A stretch of 64,000 nt of DNA from Serratia surfactantfaciens (lineage in GTDB: Bacteria; Pseudomonadota; Gammaproteobacteria; Enterobacterales; Enterobacteriaceae), in NCBI RefSeq assembly GCF_001642805.2, contig NZ_CP016948.1:2852001-2916000 (forward strand), written 5' to 3'. Shown here one piece after another: positions 1-8,807 of the stretch (positions within the stretch are counted from its first letter, which is position 1; each line of letters opens with the position of its first letter). Position numbers and translations under genes: made by a program. The notes under the pieces are model-generated. The model searched no databases, was not told the DNA's origin, and worked only from the letters and a program-made list of their open reading frames with translations.

Positions 1-2829
1 TTCCGCCAATACCGCGATCGACATGCCGGCGTTGTAGAAGGTGCCGTTCACCCGCACGCCCGCTTTCAGCGTATGGATGGCCGTGGCGCCGTCGGCGTCT
101 ACCGTCGCCGTCAGTTTATCTTCCAGCACCGCCGCGACGTCATCAATCTGCGCCTGCACCTGGGTTTTCATCTCAGCCAGTCCGCGATCGACCTCCGCGA
201 TGGTGGTTTTCACCACCATGATATCGGCGCGCACCGTGCCGTACTGTGCCCACTGGTGTTCCACCGTCGCGTTGTTGGCCAGCGCATTCTGCAAGATAGC
301 GTCGATGTTGGTGTCGATATCGCCCACCAGCCGCTCGCCGTCTTTCGCGGTCAGGAGATCGTCGCCGATGTTCTCGAGATAATCGCCGGCGTCCGCGTTC
401 GCCTGCCCAGCGGTCCAGCCTGTCCAGTCGCCCTGATTGCCGGTGCGGTCTTGCAACCGCGCGCGGAACCAAAACTCTTGCCCCGCCTTCAACCCGGTCA
501 TGGCGTGGGTGTGCAGCGGGTACGGGATATCGGCCAGCAGCATCGCGTTATTCCCGGCCGCGTTGTCCGCATACTGGATTTCGGTTTTCAGCGTATCTTC
601 GGCGCCGGTAGGGAACGCCCAGTCGAGCTGGATGCCCCACAGCAAAGGCGATGCCTTGAAGCCGACCGGCATCGGCGGCTTACCCTCTTTGCCCTTGAGG
701 TAGGTTTCCATCGAGGTCGCCCAGATGGACGACACATTGCTGGCGTTGATGGCCCGCACCCGCACCCGATAACGACCGGCGTAAATGCCCGGCACTTCAA
801 AGCCGAGCGCCGAGGTGCGCGGCACCGCCACCCAGTTACCGTTATCTTTGCGCCATTCCGCCTCATAGGCGATGGCATTTTCAACCGCGCCCCAGTCGGC
901 GCGCAGGGTGGTAATGGCAATACCCTGGCTCACCGAGGAGTAGCTGTCGATGGTGATGTTTTTCGGCGGTGCCTGCACGCCGGGCGGTATGATGGAAATC
1001 GGGCGATCGTCGATACGCGCGCCGGTATCGATGCGGGCGTACTTATTCGGATCGTGTTCCGCGGCGTTGACGCTATAGGTGTTGTCGCCGTTATCGGCGA
1101 TGCCCACCACACGGTAAAGCTGCACCGCCAGGTCGTCCGCGTCGATGGACCAGGCCGCCTCCGGCGCCGGCGCCTCGCTGTAGGCGGTGGTGACGGTCAC
1201 CACGCATTCATTCACCGCCTGCACGGTGCGCGCCTGCGCTTTACCTGAAGGCAGGTTAACGATAAGACGATCGCCAACTTTAGCGCCCGGCTTTCTGTCC
1301 AGCGTCAGTTTACGGCCGTCCACGCCGCTGAGGCGCCCGCCAATCACCCGCCCGGCCAGCATCTGGTCCGCCACGCCAACGATATGCCCCGGCATGGGGA
1401 TCATACCGTCCAACCCCACGGAGAAACTGACCGTACGATCCTTGCTGTTGGTCAACAGCGCCCAGCGGCCGCGGCGGTTCGCTTCGCTCGGCGTGGTGCA
1501 GCCGATGGCCGTCAGTTCGGTCTGGTTCACGTCGTAGCGGCGTACCAAATCGGTGTCGAATACCGCCTCTATCGCATCGGCGTAATGGTTGCCCGGATCG
1601 GACCAGCTGACCATCGCGGTACTGTAGCGAGTGCGTTCGCTGGCGGACGAGTAGGTAAACTTGCCGTCGATAACGTTGGCGCGGGTGTAAGTAAAGTCCA
1701 TATCGCGCGGCATGTCCGCCAGGGCGACCATTTGGTTTTGCCCCCAATAGGTCATGCCGCGGAAGATGCCGGCCAAATCGCTCAGCACCGTCCAGGCCTC
1801 TTCCCGCGACTGCAGATAAACGTTGCAGGTAAAGCGCGGCTCCATGCCTTCGCCGCCGCGCCCGTCCGGCACCAGCTGATCGCAATACTGCGCGATGCGA
1901 TACAGCTCGGACTCGGAGACCTGGGAAGCGTCGATGCGATCGCCGAGGCCAAAACGCTCGGCCAAAATAATGTCGTAAAACACCCACGCCGGGTTATCGC
2001 TGTAGGCCCACTTAAAGCCGCCGCTCCAGATGCCGGTATAGCTGCGCGTTTGCGGATCGTAGTTGTCCGGCACGCGGATCAGGCGGCCGCGCGGTTTGCA
2101 GCTGATCTTCGGGATGTTGGGGAACTGCTTTGAGTCGAACTCCACGTAAAGCAGCGCAGTGTTCGGGTAGCGCAGCTTGGCGTCGATGATTTCGGTCAGC
2201 GCCTCGATGTTCATCCGGTCGGCGATCCGGGCGCTGTTGGCGTTAGGCGTCAACCGGCGCACGCGCAGCTGCCATCCCGTGGTGGCCTTCGGCAAGTTGA
2301 TACGGTGCGAGCGTTCATACAGCGAGGTGGTTTTATCGTCGATCGCCGCCGTTAACACCTCCTGGTAGCTGCCGCCGTCAGTCGCCACTTCGATGGCATA
2401 CTCAATGCGATAGCCGTTAACGTCGCCGTTGTCCGCCTGCTTTTGCAGCATGGGCCACCCCAGGCGCAGGCGAACGGCGGAAAGTTGCAGGTTCGAGACG
2501 GAACGCACCCACGGCGCACCACTTTTTAGTTCGCTGCCAACCGAGATCTCATTCTCAACGGCGGGAATGCCCTGGATATATTCCTGCGCCTGCGAACCAG
2601 GGCGGAATTCCCAGCGGAAACCGGGAAAGTTTTCCGTTCCATCGCTGCCCAGCACCGGCGTGCCGTCAACAAAAATGTTTGTGCCATCCAGCCCGCCGGC
2701 AAACTCCCCTTCCCCCAGTGCGAACAGCAGCTTCGCTCTGGCGATCGACTGAATGCTGTCCGGCGTTTCTACCGGCGTGTGGCCGCCTCCGCCGCCGCCT
2801 TTTCGCCCACGGATAATTTTCTGTGCCAT
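1..2829 (-). CDS. Phage tail tip / host-specificity protein J (C-terminus beyond window)
   Basis: Open minus-strand frame of 943 codons from the ATG at 2829 to the window edge with no stop, so the C-terminal part is missing (lambda gpJ is about 1,130 aa). It starts MAQKIIRG followed by a glycine run, then the conserved gpJ tail-hub region. Fibronectin-III-like segments lie from about residue 610 onward and a helical stretch begins near residue 860. In lambda-type tails J forms the tail tip that contacts the outer-membrane receptor, so here it would help set target specificity. It is the last visible gene of the late operon and lies 53 bp beyond gene I, behind an intrinsic terminator. The ribosome site is weak. 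Family call is firm; the receptor cannot be guessed. Confidence 0.93.
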   Translation of the reverse strand, partial: MAQKIIRGRKGGGGGGHTPVETPDSIQSIARAKLLFALGEGEFAGGLDGTNIFVDGTPVLGSDGTENFPGFRWEFRPGSQAQEYIQGIPAVENEISVGSELKSGAPWVRSVSNLQLSAVRLRLGWPMLQKQADNGDVNGYRIEYAIEVATDGGSYQEVLTAAIDDKTTSLYERSHRINLPKATTGWQLRVRRLTPNANSARIADRMNIEALTEIIDAKLRYPNTALLYVEFDSKQFPNIPKISCKPRGRLIRVPDNYDPQTRSYTGIWSGGFKWAYSDNPAWVFYDIILAERFGLGDRIDASQVSESELYRIAQYCDQLVPDGRGGEGMEPRFTCNVYLQSREEAWTVLSDLAGIFRGMTYWGQNQMVALADMPRDMDFTYTRANVIDGKFTYSSASERTRYSTAMVSWSDPGNHYADAIEAVFDTDLVRRYDVNQTELTAIGCTTPSEANRRGRWALLTNSKDRTVSFSVGLDGMIPMPGHIVGVADQMLAGRVIGGRLSGVDGRKLTLDRKPGAKVGDRLIVNLPSGKAQARTVQAVNECVVTVTTAYSEAPAPEAAWSIDADDLAVQLYRVVGIADNGDNTYSVNAAEHDPNKYARIDTGARIDDRPISIIPPGVQAPPKNITIDSYSSVSQGIAITTLRADWGAVENAIAYEAEWRKDNGNWVAVPRTSALGFEVPGIYAGRYRVRVRAINASNVSSIWATSMETYLKGKEGKPPMPVGFKASPLLWGIQLDWAFPTGAEDTLKTEIQYADNAAGNNAMLLADIPYPLHTHAMTGLKAGQEFWFRARLQDRTGNQGDWTGWTAGQANADAGDYLENIGDDLLTAKDGERLVGDIDTNIDAILQNALANNATVEHQWAQYGTVRADIMVVKTTIAEVDRGLAEMKTQVQAQIDDVAAVLEDKLTATVDADGATAIHTLKAGVRVNGTFYNAGMSIAVLAE

Positions 2830-2840
2830 ATTTCGCCCAT

Positions 2841-2862
2841 AAAAAAAGCCGCTATTGCGGCT
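2841..2862 (-). terminator. Intrinsic terminator between tail genes I and J
   Basis: On the minus strand a 6-bp stem (AGCCGC/GCGGCT, loop of four) is followed directly by seven T. It lies inside the late operon, just upstream of the J start, so J expression needs read-through or antitermination. Confidence 0.7.
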
Positions 2863-2882
2863 GTCTGTTCAAACGGATGTTG

Positions 2883-3509
2883 TTATTGCTGGTCTTCAGT
2901 ATAAATACCGGCAGAGATAATCGCCCCGCCAATTTCACGCGTGCCGTACAGCACGCCGACGGGGTTGCCCTGCGCCGTGGTGTTGACCGGCCCGCCAAAG
3001 GCATAGCTCGGTTTATTTTCCGGGCCTTGCCGCATGCGCAGCCCGCCCATTTGCGGGGAAAGCATTTGGAGGATGCCGCCGAGGGCCATGGAAGCACCGG
3101 CCATCGCCGCCATGCCAGTTCCCCCACCCGCCGTAAATGCCCCCAGAGCCCCCGTCCCTGCGCCCGCAGAAACATACATAGCCACGGCAACCAGCGCCAC
3201 GCCCAACACGGTCTGGAATAAGCCTGCGCGCTTGCTCCCAATCACGACGGGAACAAGGTGAATCTCTTCCGACCCTTTGGTGAACGCCAGCTCATCCTGC
3301 CCGACATTGCGTTTACCGACGAAAATAGAAAATGTCAGGCCGCGTTTGTGCGCTTCAAGCATGTAGCGCTCGAAACCGGGCAGCAGATTTTTCATCGCAT
3401 CGATCGCTTTTGGCACCGTTGGCGCCCGATATTTAAATTCGCGGCCGAAAACCTTAATCATGGGACCATGAAAACGAATGGTTCTGAGAGGAATATCAAT
3501 AAAATCCAT
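2883..3509 (-). CDS. Phage tail assembly protein I (lambda gpI-like)
   Basis: 208 aa from the ATG at 3509. This start is chosen over one 24 bp upstream because GGAGG lies 4 bases before it. The N-terminal half resembles a ubiquitin-like fold; the middle (about residues 95-155) is a Gly/Ala-rich hydrophobic stretch typical of lambda gpI, and the C-terminus carries the conserved tail-assembly motif around NPVGVLYGTREIGG. gpI works with K, L and J in building the tail tip. It is flanked by intrinsic terminators on both sides, which is odd inside an operon. Confidence 0.9.
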   Translation of the reverse strand: MDFIDIPLRTIRFHGPMIKVFGREFKYRAPTVPKAIDAMKNLLPGFERYMLEAHKRGLTFSIFVGKRNVGQDELAFTKGSEEIHLVPVVIGSKRAGLFQTVLGVALVAVAMYVSAGAGTGALGAFTAGGGTGMAAMAGASMALGGILQMLSPQMGGLRMRQGPENKPSYAFGGPVNTTAQGNPVGVLYGTREIGGAIISAGIYTEDQQ

Positions 3510-3520
3510 ACAGCCTCCAA

Positions 3521-3545
3521 TAAAAAGCCCCACTAGAATGGGGCT
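3521..3545 (-). terminator. Intrinsic terminator after the moron gene
   Basis: On the minus strand a 7-bp perfect stem (AGCCCCA/TGGGGCT, loop of six) is followed by a T-rich run. It ends the AT-rich gene at 3552-3902 and overlaps the leader of gene I. Confidence 0.75.
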
Positions 3546-3551
3546 GTAAAT

Positions 3552-3902
3552 TTACTTGCGGGCGCTATTTATTATTATTTTACATTCGCGCTTGTTAAGT
3601 TCAATACCACCTAGTGCTGTGGTTCCATTTTTACAGTCTGTTGAAAGTTTTCTAATACTCAACGCACCATACCTATCACCTTTTGCATCAAGTAGTTCGT
3701 TAATTTTTTTTGAGTCTGACGTATTATATTTTTGCTGAGCATCCATTAATGCCATAAACCAAGCCCACTTCCTTACATACTCACCAAGAATTGGATCTTC
3801 GTCTATTTCTTTATGATGACTAAGATATGCATCCAGTGTAGTTGCATTAGCAAAAAAAGAAGTCATAAAACACAAAGCCAGCGCAGAGATTATTTTCTTC
3901 AT
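3552..3902 (-). CDS. Small secreted protein of unknown function, probable phage moron
   Basis: 116 aa. Residues 1-21 form a clear Sec signal peptide (MKKIISALALCF..., cleavage likely after ANA), so the product is probably periplasmic. The mature part has two cysteines that could form one disulfide; I recognise no domain. Base composition is clearly AT-rich against GC-rich tail genes on both sides, and the gene has its own downstream terminator. It interrupts the usual K-I-J order. These are the marks of a moron, an added cargo gene. Function unknown; a host-range, superinfection-exclusion or lysozyme-inhibitor role is possible but unsupported. Confidence 0.75.
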   Translation of the reverse strand: MKKIISALALCFMTSFFANATTLDAYLSHHKEIDEDPILGEYVRKWAWFMALMDAQQKYNTSDSKKINELLDAKGDRYGALSIRKLSTDCKNGTTALGGIELNKRECKIIINSARK

Positions 3903-3939
3903 TACCCTTTTCCTTAAGCTGAAAAGTGGAATGATAACA

Positions 3940-4644
3940 TCACATCAGCGCTTTGTGGCGCAACACCTTCACCGTTCGCTCCTTCCAGTAACCGCCGTAA
4001 GGCACCCGCTGGCTGAGCATGCCATACATATGGTGCAGCAACAGGCCATCAGCCAGCAGAATGCCGGCGTGGTTGGCCACCGGCGCCGAAACCTGCATGA
4101 TCACCATATCTCCGGGGCGCGGCGGGCCATCGAACTCGCGAAAGCCGCAGGCATGCCAGTTATCCAGATAGCGGTTTTCACCCCGCTCCCACCACGGATA
4201 ATCAACCCGATAATCATGCAGCGCCAAGCCCTGCTCCTGCCGGTAATAGCTCATGATCAGCCCCCAGCAGTCGGTATGCCCCAGCACGAACTGGCGGCCC
4301 ACCAGCGGCAGTTCCCCGCGCGGCATGATTGTTCTCAAGTCACCCTCCGGCCAGCTGGCGATCGCCCAGGGCAGTTCCATCGCGTCGCACTGCGCCTTGT
4401 CCAGTTCACTCGGCTGCGTGGTGGCGTCCGGGTGGCTGTGTACAATGAGGGTGATGGTGCCCCATTCGGCGGCGGCCACGTAGTCTTCCGGTGTCAGATG
4501 AAACTGCTCGGTGGGGTTGTCCGCCAGGTTGCGGCACGGGAAATAGCGCTCCACGCGGGATTTTTGCGCCACCACGCCGCAGCATTCGCGCGGGTACTCG
4601 GCCCTGGCGTGGGCCATAATGGCCGCCGCAGTTTTTTCTTTCAT
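3940..4644 (-). CDS. Tail assembly protein K: JAMM plus NlpC/P60 peptidase
   Basis: 234 aa with two domains. The N-terminal JAB/JAMM metalloprotease domain shows E20 and the HSHPD motif (H69, H71) with S79 and D82. The C-terminal NlpC/P60 domain has its nucleophile in HTDCWGL (C126) and a histidine in NHAGI (H192). This fusion is the lambda gpK architecture: a tail-tip protein thought to cut peptidoglycan cross-links or mature tail proteins. It lies 9 bp after L, with an AAAGAAA-type leader only. Both active sites look intact, so it is probably functional. Confidence 0.93.
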   Translation of the reverse strand: MKEKTAAAIMAHARAEYPRECCGVVAQKSRVERYFPCRNLADNPTEQFHLTPEDYVAAAEWGTITLIVHSHPDATTQPSELDKAQCDAMELPWAIASWPEGDLRTIMPRGELPLVGRQFVLGHTDCWGLIMSYYRQEQGLALHDYRVDYPWWERGENRYLDNWHACGFREFDGPPRPGDMVIMQVSAPVANHAGILLADGLLLHHMYGMLSQRVPYGGYWKERTVKVLRHKALM

Positions 4645-4653
4645 GTTCGCCCC

Positions 4654-5403
4654 CTATTGCCGGATCAACGCCGCGCCGGGGAAGCCGCCGAACGGCAACG
4701 GCTCGTGCTCGCCAAAGCGTTTCTGGCAGTCGCTCAACAGCCCACCGCAGCGATCCTGGCTCGGGTCACCCACCGGGTTGCCCTTGTCGTCAAAGTAACG
4801 GCTACCGGCGTAATCGCAGCCCTTGCCAGTGCGATAGCCACCGCGCGAGCACCAGGTGCACAGGCTGTGGATTTGCCGGGTCGGAATGCGCAATCCCCGC
4901 AGGTCCGCCGGGCTGGAGAGTTCGAACTCCACCGCCTCATCGCTTTCCGTCGCCTTGCGATCGATGTAGAACACCTGCAGCTTTTCCTGCAGCGGATCGG
5001 CAGAAGGGTTCCCCTGCGGGAAATTGCGGGCGTCAAGGTAGTGCACCAGCGTGTCGTGGATCCGCACCTTGGCCTGCGCCATGTCCTCAAACTGCAGACA
5101 GAGTGCGCTGATCAGGCCGTTGATATTGGCGACCGACAGCTTGGGCGCATTGCCCTGGCTATCGGCGGAGATCTCCAGCCCTTCGACGCTAAACGGCCAC
5201 GGACCGTACTCCAGCCCTTGCCACCAGACCGATTTCGCCGGCAGTTTGGTTTCATCACCGCCGGCGGCGGTCAGCTCTTGCGGCGTAAAAGGCAAAGTAT
5301 CGCAATGAAAGCGCAGAATATCGGCGCCGAACCGGGTGCCGTCCACCTCAATCAGGCGGATGCGGTTGCCCGGCTCCAGCTTTTGCAAATCTGAATTCAG
5401 CAT
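4654..5403 (-). CDS. Minor tail protein L (iron-sulfur tail tip protein)
   Basis: 249 aa, the usual gpL length. The C-terminal region has cysteines at 182, 185, 196, 219 and 226 (LCTWCSRGGY, GKGCDY, DRCGGLLSDC). They match the cluster-binding cysteines of lambda gpL, which carries an Fe-S cluster in the assembled tip. It lies between M and K in the canonical lambda order, 12 bp after M. Residues are conserved and no disruption is seen. Confidence 0.92.
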   Translation of the reverse strand: MLNSDLQKLEPGNRIRLIEVDGTRFGADILRFHCDTLPFTPQELTAAGGDETKLPAKSVWWQGLEYGPWPFSVEGLEISADSQGNAPKLSVANINGLISALCLQFEDMAQAKVRIHDTLVHYLDARNFPQGNPSADPLQEKLQVFYIDRKATESDEAVEFELSSPADLRGLRIPTRQIHSLCTWCSRGGYRTGKGCDYAGSRYFDDKGNPVGDPSQDRCGGLLSDCQKRFGEHEPLPFGGFPGAALIRQ

Positions 5404-5415
5404 CGTCTCCCCCGG

Positions 5416-5754
5416 TTAAACGTGGAAGGCCTCGGTAAACGTGGCCGTCAGTGAATAGTTGTCCCCGCCCATAGCGACCGGCTTATAACCCTCGCAGCGG
5501 TACAGGCCGGGAACTTGCGTCGGTGGCGTCCATTGGAAGGATTTCACCCCGTGATGATTTTCCAGAAAGACGATGATCGGCGTGATGTAGTCATACTTGC
5601 CGACAAAGGTCAGATCCCAGGAGCGCACGATCGGGTTAATGCCGTCGCCAGAGACCTGCGCATAGCCGTCGCCGAACTGCGCCTTTCTGACGCGAAAACG
5701 CATATCGCCGGCGGCATTGACGCGCGCCGGAAATTCAAATGTCTGAATGCCCAT
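5416..5754 (-). CDS. Minor tail protein M (lambda gpM-like)
   Basis: 112 aa from the ATG at 5754 (MGIQTFEFPAR), preferred over an ATG 24 bp upstream. It is preceded by AAGGGG and overlaps the tape-measure stop by one base (TAATG), which implies translational coupling. gpM is a small tail-tip protein interacting with L. Sequence and position between tape measure and L fit the family. Confidence 0.9.
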   Translation of the reverse strand: MGIQTFEFPARVNAAGDMRFRVRKAQFGDGYAQVSGDGINPIVRSWDLTFVGKYDYITPIIVFLENHHGVKSFQWTPPTQVPGLYRCEGYKPVAMGGDNYSLTATFTEAFHV

Positions 5755-8087
5755 TACATCCCCTTGATTGCTTTCCAAATCGGCTGGCCCGGCATCAGGT
5801 TGCGGTTGATCACCTTCTGGCTTTCCTGCGCGGCGATATTCCCCATCTGTTTACCGAACTCGCCCCATCCCGGATCGGCCTGCGAACTGACGTTGCCGCC
5901 GTTCTCAATGGTGATGTAGACATTCGGCGCCGCCGCAGGCTGCTGGCCAGCGCCGATCGCCCGCACGCCGAGCGAACCGTCCGCGCCGCGTTTGAGCGGC
6001 ATGATGGCCTCCGGCCCGGCCTCGCCCATCAAACCTGCTCCCCTGGCGAACGCGAACAGCGTGGGATTGCTGACGATCTGGCCGCTGAATGCGCTCAGCG
6101 AAGGCGAGGCATATACGCCGCCCTTGGCGTTAGGGACATAGCCTTGCCAACCGGTCGGCATGCCCATCGCGCCTGAACCGGCCGCGCCCGCGCCGGTGCT
6201 TGCAGCCCCGCCCAGCAAACCGCCGCCGATATTCATAAAGGTGGAAAGAATGGTTCTGGTTAACAGCGCCTGCATCGCCAGATCGATCAGTTGCTGAATG
6301 ATGGACTGCGTCATGGATGTCATCAAACCGAGCATGCTTTGCTTAAAGTTTTGCGTCCCGGTCAGCAGATCGAACATCATGCCGGAGGTCCGTTCCCGCG
6401 TCATATCCACCAGCCCCAGCGCCATCTTGTGCACGCGGCTCTGGCCGCCGAACAGGCTCAGCGCCTGCTGATACTGAGCGTCCGACGATTCTTGCGTCGC
6501 CGCCTGCATCAGCTGCTCATAGCGCTGTTTATCCAGAATGCCTTGCTGGTAGTAAGCCTGGTATTGCGCCAGCTGCTGCACCAGCTGGTTGTTAAGGCGA
6601 GCGACCGGATCCACATCACCGGCAATGTTCATACGCGGCGCAGCGAGCGCATCGGTTTCAGCCTTCAACCGCTGGCGCGTCGTTTCTTGCTGCTGCATCC
6701 GACTGGCGGTCTGGTACTCGCGCTCGGTCAACAGCCGCCCGTCATACAACGCCTTCAGCTCCTTGCCGACCTCCTGCTCTTTGCGCATCGCCGCCTGCCC
6801 TGGCGCGTATTGTTCAGCCAGCTGCTGTCGCTGCCGCTGATACTTCTCGGCGTTCAGCGCCATCGCTCGCTGCACATCGGCTTGCCCGGCACCGGCCGTC
6901 TTGGCTGCTGACATCAGCTTGGCCTGTGCGCTTTGTTCATCCTGGGTGATTTTTTCGAGGCTGCTCAGATGCGCCTGCTCGATTTCCTGACGCAGTTGTT
7001 GGTACTGCTCTAGAGCCTGCTGCCGCTCACGACCACGATTATCTGTACTTACCATATCCAATGGATAATCGGGGGGTGGGGGGCCCATCAACTGTGCTGG
7101 CGCAGTAACGGGAAAAATATTGCCGGCCGGCTGATTAAAATGACGAGCGGCCCCTGTCAAAACAAGAAGGTTAGCTTGGTCAATATTTTGCATACTAGTG
7201 CGAGTATTTTGAATCCCGATGTCTATTGACTCGAGAGCCGCTTCTGCACGCACCCGCGTAGCTTGCATTTGCTTTTCAACACCAAATATGTCGCCCAGCC
7301 GACCTGGGTTACTCTGGATTCGTTCTATTCTCTCGTTTGCATAATTCAACAAATTCTGCTGCTTATCTCGCTCACTAAGCTGTTCTTCGAGCTTCTCACT
7401 GAGATCTAATTTTCTCAGGGCAAGTTGCTTACTAGACAGTTTTATAAGCTCTGACGTCGTTAGAATCGCAGCATCTTTCAGACTCACTGCCGCCTCTTTG
7501 GCTTGCATCGTTTGTTCATAAAAGTATGCCATCCCCAACCCCGCCTGGATGACAACACCGATCGGGCCGCCAAGCGCCCCCAGCGCGACGTTGGCTACGC
7601 GAGAGGCAGCACCAACGCCATCTGTCGCCTGAGCCGCCCCGCGCGCCGCCGCAGCCTGATCGCGCCAGGCCGCCGCGCTGTCATTCAGGCCACCGGCCAG
7701 TTTCAGCATCTCCTCCGCCCGGCTGCCGCCTTCGCCGGAAGCGCTGCTCGCCTGGCGGGCCGCGTCGTCCAACTGTTTCATCTGCGCCGTCGCGGCGACG
7801 GTGATGGACGCAAGTTCGGTGAGCGCCTGCCCATACTGGCGCGAGGTGGCGGCGAGGCCCTGCAGCGACAGCTCAACGCCGGCCAGCCCAGCCAGTTTCT
7901 CCGCCAGGCCGCCAAGCGTGCCGCCGATGCGTTGATACGACTCGTCGGTCTTCTTCGCATCCTGCTGAGCCTGGCGGTTAAATTTGGCGGATTGTTCCCC
8001 GGCGGTGCGGTAAGCCGCCGTCAGTTTGTTTTTAAAGTTGGTGTCATTCAGTTGCAGCCCGACGACCAACTGTGCGGTATCAGCCAT
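5754..8087 (-). CDS. Tail tape measure protein (lambda gpH-like)
   Basis: 777 aa from the ATG at 8087 (MADTAQLV). The frame remains open upstream, but that stretch is inside the T frame and has no Shine-Dalgarno. Order: N-terminal alanine-rich coiled-coil region, hydrophobic segments around residues 185-205 and 610-660, long Gln/Glu-rich coiled coil (about 360-570), and a conserved C-terminal domain (SPSLSAFSGQIVSNPT... MGEAGPEAIMPL). Tape-measure length sets tail length; at about 0.15 nm per residue it predicts a tail near 115 nm (inference). Residues about 215-350 are encoded by noticeably more AT-rich DNA than the rest, suggesting recombination within the gene. Confidence 0.93.
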   Translation of the reverse strand: MADTAQLVVGLQLNDTNFKNKLTAAYRTAGEQSAKFNRQAQQDAKKTDESYQRIGGTLGGLAEKLAGLAGVELSLQGLAATSRQYGQALTELASITVAATAQMKQLDDAARQASSASGEGGSRAEEMLKLAGGLNDSAAAWRDQAAAARGAAQATDGVGAASRVANVALGALGGPIGVVIQAGLGMAYFYEQTMQAKEAAVSLKDAAILTTSELIKLSSKQLALRKLDLSEKLEEQLSERDKQQNLLNYANERIERIQSNPGRLGDIFGVEKQMQATRVRAEAALESIDIGIQNTRTSMQNIDQANLLVLTGAARHFNQPAGNIFPVTAPAQLMGPPPPDYPLDMVSTDNRGRERQQALEQYQQLRQEIEQAHLSSLEKITQDEQSAQAKLMSAAKTAGAGQADVQRAMALNAEKYQRQRQQLAEQYAPGQAAMRKEQEVGKELKALYDGRLLTEREYQTASRMQQQETTRQRLKAETDALAAPRMNIAGDVDPVARLNNQLVQQLAQYQAYYQQGILDKQRYEQLMQAATQESSDAQYQQALSLFGGQSRVHKMALGLVDMTRERTSGMMFDLLTGTQNFKQSMLGLMTSMTQSIIQQLIDLAMQALLTRTILSTFMNIGGGLLGGAASTGAGAAGSGAMGMPTGWQGYVPNAKGGVYASPSLSAFSGQIVSNPTLFAFARGAGLMGEAGPEAIMPLKRGADGSLGVRAIGAGQQPAAAPNVYITIENGGNVSSQADPGWGEFGKQMGNIAAQESQKVINRNLMPGQPIWKAIKGM

Positions 8088-8684
8088 TTCCCAGCACTCG
8101 CATAACGTCAGCACACTGCATATCAATACTGCTTTGCGCGGGCTGACCGGGTTGATGAACGGGGGCACTCTCCGCCGCATCGGCCGTCATGCCTTGCAGT
8201 TTGAAGTATGCCCGCCAGTGATTCAGGATGTGCGCCGGCAGCGCGGCGATCTTGCGAGGATCCGACTCACCCCAGCGATCGGCCAGTTGGAACACCAACA
8301 TCAGCCAGGGCGAGTCAGTCAGTTTTTTTCCGCTTCCTCGAGGCTGCCGACCGCATGGCGCTTAACGGCACCGATGGCCTCGACCAGGGTCGGGTTGTCG
8401 TGCGCCGCCAGCAGATCGTCTACGCTCGGCAAGGCGCCGGCCGGAATGCGTTTACCGTCTGGCGTCATCAGGCAAGACAGCAGCAGCTGCACGTTGAGCT
8501 GCGCGGCTTTGTTCATATCACCGCTATCGATGGCGGCCTTCATGCCGTCTTCGTTTTCCTGCAGCTCTGCGGCTTTCAGGCGGCGGATGAAGGCCTTGGC
8601 GCCAAAGATCTGCGTTTCGATCACGTGATCGTCGGATTTCAGCAGCGCCGCTTTCAGCGCTTTCAGATCGTATTTCTCAGTCAT
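8080..8684 (-). CDS. Tail assembly chaperone GT, made by -1 programmed frameshift
   Basis: Predicted fusion of the gpG-like frame (121 codons) with the overlapping -1 frame that continues from 8322 to a stop at 8080, adding 80 residues (LTDSPWLMLVFQLADRWG...). The -1 frame is open through the shift site, continues with no ribosome site of its own, and its end overlaps the tape-measure start by 8 bp. This is the lambda G/GT arrangement, in which GT links the chaperone to the major tail protein. Frameshift efficiency cannot be judged from sequence. Confidence 0.85.
8319..8684 (-). CDS. Tail assembly chaperone, gpG-like (zero-frame product)
   Basis: 121 aa from the ATG at 8684 (MTEKYDLKALK), chosen because AAGGA lies 8 bases upstream; an ATG at 8702 has no good ribosome site. 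It sits between the major tail protein and the tape measure, the position of lambda G, which coats the tape measure during tail assembly. It ends at a TGA directly after a slippery heptamer, so a fraction of ribosomes should shift into the T frame. Confidence 0.88.
   Translation of the reverse strand: MTEKYDLKALKAALLKSDDHVIETQIFGAKAFIRRLKAAELQENEDGMKAAIDSGDMNKAAQLNVQLLLSCLMTPDGKRIPAGALPSVDDLLAAHDNPTLVEAIGAVKRHAVGSLEEAEKN
8322..8328 (-). other. Slippery heptamer A AAA AAC for -1 frameshift
   Basis: In the zero frame the codons read GAA AAA AAC TGA, giving a perfect X XXY YYZ heptamer immediately before the stop codon. Lambda uses GGGAAAG at the same point; the A6C version is a classic efficient -1 site. 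Confidence 0.87.
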
Positions 8685-8807
8685 CGGTTTTTCCTTGTTC
8701 ATATAATGTGCTCTGCATGAAGAAAGTTGCCGCAGGCCACATGGCCCGCGGCGGAAGCGATCGCGTCGAGCGCACTCAGGCGTTAACCCAGCGCGATCGT
8801 CGGTTCG

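Noticed and set aside
3931..5394. 487-codon plus-strand frame opposite K and L
   Set aside because: Opposite-strand shadow of two clearly recognised tail genes in high-GC DNA; no family similarity and His/Arg-rich composition.
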